The position numbers and the translations under genes are program-made. From Betaproteobacteria bacterium UBA7395 (GTDB lineage: Bacteria; Pseudomonadota; Gammaproteobacteria; Burkholderiales; Rhodocyclaceae), in assembly GCA_002470165.1 (NCBI GenBank), contig DKNF01000093.1:1-7038 (forward strand): DNA of 7,038 bases, given 5' to 3'. The notes under the pieces were generated by a model that saw only the letters and a list, made by a program, of their open reading frames with translations, searched no databases and was not told the DNA's origin. Positions 6,225 to 7,038 of this stretch are shown in pieces. Position 1 is the first letter of the stretch. Each line of letters begins with the position of its first letter.

Positions 6225-7038
6225 ATGACCGCACCGCTGAATGCACCAGATTACGTCAAACACGAAGGCCTGAAAAAATGGGTCGCCGAGATTGCTGCGC
6301 TGACCCAGCCCGACCGCATCTACTGGGCCGATGGTTCGCAGGCAGAGTATGACCGTCTGTGTGCGGAAATGGTTGAAGCCGGCACCCTGATCAAGCTGAA
6401 CCCGGAAAAGCGCCCGAACTCCTACCTGGCCTTCTCCGACCCGTCCGACGTCGCCCGCGTCGAAGACCGTACCTACATCTGCTCCGCAAACAAGGAAGAC
6501 GCCGGCCCGACCAACAACTGGGAAGAACCGGCCAAGATGCGCGAAACCCTGAATGGCCTGTTCAAGGGCTGCATGAAGGGCCGCACGATGTACGTCATCC
6601 CGTTCTCGATGGGCCCGCTCGGTTCGCCGATCGCCCACATCGGCGTGGAAATTTCCGACTCCGCCTACGTCGTCGTCAACATGCGCACGATGACCCGCAT
6701 GGGCGCCAAGGTGTTTGACGTGCTCGGCACCAATGGCGAATTCGTCCCCTGCGTGCATACCGTCGGCGCCCCGCTCGAAGCCGGCCAGAAGGATGTCGCC
6801 TGGCCGTGCAACCCGACCGTCAAGTACATCGTGCACTACCCGGAAACCCGCGAGATCTGGTCCTACGGCTCGGGCTACGGCGGCAACGCCCTGCTCGGCA
6901 AGAAGTGCTTCGCGCTGCGCATCGCCTCGAACATGGCCCGCGACCAGGGCTGGCTGGCCGAACACATGCTCATCCTCGGCGTCGAATCGCCGGAAGGTGA
7001 AAAGACCTACGTCGCTGCCGCCTTCCCGTCGGCCTGCG
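6225..7038 (+). CDS. pckG: Phosphoenolpyruvate carboxykinase, GTP type (partial, C-terminus missing)
   Basis: The enzyme converts oxaloacetate and GTP to PEP, CO2 and GDP, the entry step of gluconeogenesis. The open frame gives 271 residues to the right edge; the family is about 600-620, so the N-terminal half is present. Motifs of the GTP class are clear: [11 protein letters not shown] (77-87) with the PEP-binding Arg78, FSMGPLGSP (127-135), and [20 protein letters not shown] (216-235) with Tyr218, Lys226, Lys227, and His247 in AEHMLILG. The window stops at AAAFPSAC (264-271), where Cys271 corresponds to the reactive cysteine just before the P-loop (GKTN) of the family. The ATP-type enzyme is excluded because it lacks these motifs. 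The ATG at 6225 matches the usual N-terminus length; its ribosome binding site is weak. It diverges from maeB, pairing two enzymes of the malate/oxaloacetate to pyruvate/PEP node. Confidence 0.96.
   Translation, partial: MTAPLNAPDYVKHEGLKKWVAEIAALTQPDRIYWADGSQAEYDRLCAEMVEAGTLIKLNPEKRPNSYLAFSDPSDVARVEDRTYICSANKEDAGPTNNWEEPAKMRETLNGLFKGCMKGRTMYVIPFSMGPLGSPIAHIGVEISDSAYVVVNMRTMTRMGAKVFDVLGTNGEFVPCVHTVGAPLEAGQKDVAWPCNPTVKYIVHYPETREIWSYGSGYGGNALLGKKCFALRIASNMARDQGWLAEHMLILGVESPEGEKTYVAAAFPSAC

Noticed and set aside
6207..6965. A 252-codon open frame on the minus strand opposite pckG.
   Set aside because: It mirrors the clear PEP carboxykinase frame and has no recognisable motif or ribosome binding site.

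Overview
The window reads as ordinary chromosomal core DNA of a GC-rich proteobacterium. The gene set and protein flavour (two-subunit-plus lactate oxidation proteins of the LutAB type, a hybrid malic enzyme MaeB, a GTP-type PEP carboxykinase and a PBP7-like endopeptidase) fit a Betaproteobacterium, perhaps of the Rhodocyclales. That placement is inferred from general resemblance, not from a search. No insertion sequence, CRISPR array, tRNA, rRNA, phage gene or other sign of horizontal transfer was seen. Coding density is high and the only long AT-rich stretch is the maeB/pckG intergenic region.

Layout from left to right. Positions 1-997 (minus) hold the N-terminal 332 residues of LutB, cut by the window edge inside its first iron-sulfur motif. 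Positions 994-1725 (minus) hold LutA, whose stop overlaps the LutB start by four bases (ATGA), so the two form an operon running off the left edge. LutC would be expected next but is not visible. A 70-base divergent gap separates lutA from an IclR-family regulator (1796-2584, plus, TTG start), the obvious candidate for local control of the lut operon. The regulator converges with pbpG (2606-3598, minus), an exported PBP7-type D-Ala-D-Ala endopeptidase, across a 21-base gap filled by a GC-rich hairpin. A 103-base gap with a pbpG promoter candidate and a weak terminator leads to maeB (3702-5981, minus), a 759-residue malic enzyme fused to a phosphotransacetylase-like domain. A 243-base divergent region holds a good extended -10 promoter for maeB and a possibly structured leader for pckG (6225 onward, plus), which is cut by the right edge at its catalytic FPSAC motif.

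Functionally, most of the window deals with the pyruvate/oxaloacetate/PEP node: LutAB would turn L-lactate into pyruvate, MaeB turns malate into pyruvate with NADPH formation, and PckG makes PEP from oxaloacetate for gluconeogenesis. This suits growth on lactate or other organic acids. pbpG is a cell-wall gene without an evident link to this theme. I found no convincing new biological system. The points worth checking are the regulatory ones (an IclR protein facing lutAB, the shared maeB/pckG control region and the structured pckG leader) and the loss of phosphotransacetylase catalytic residues in MaeB.
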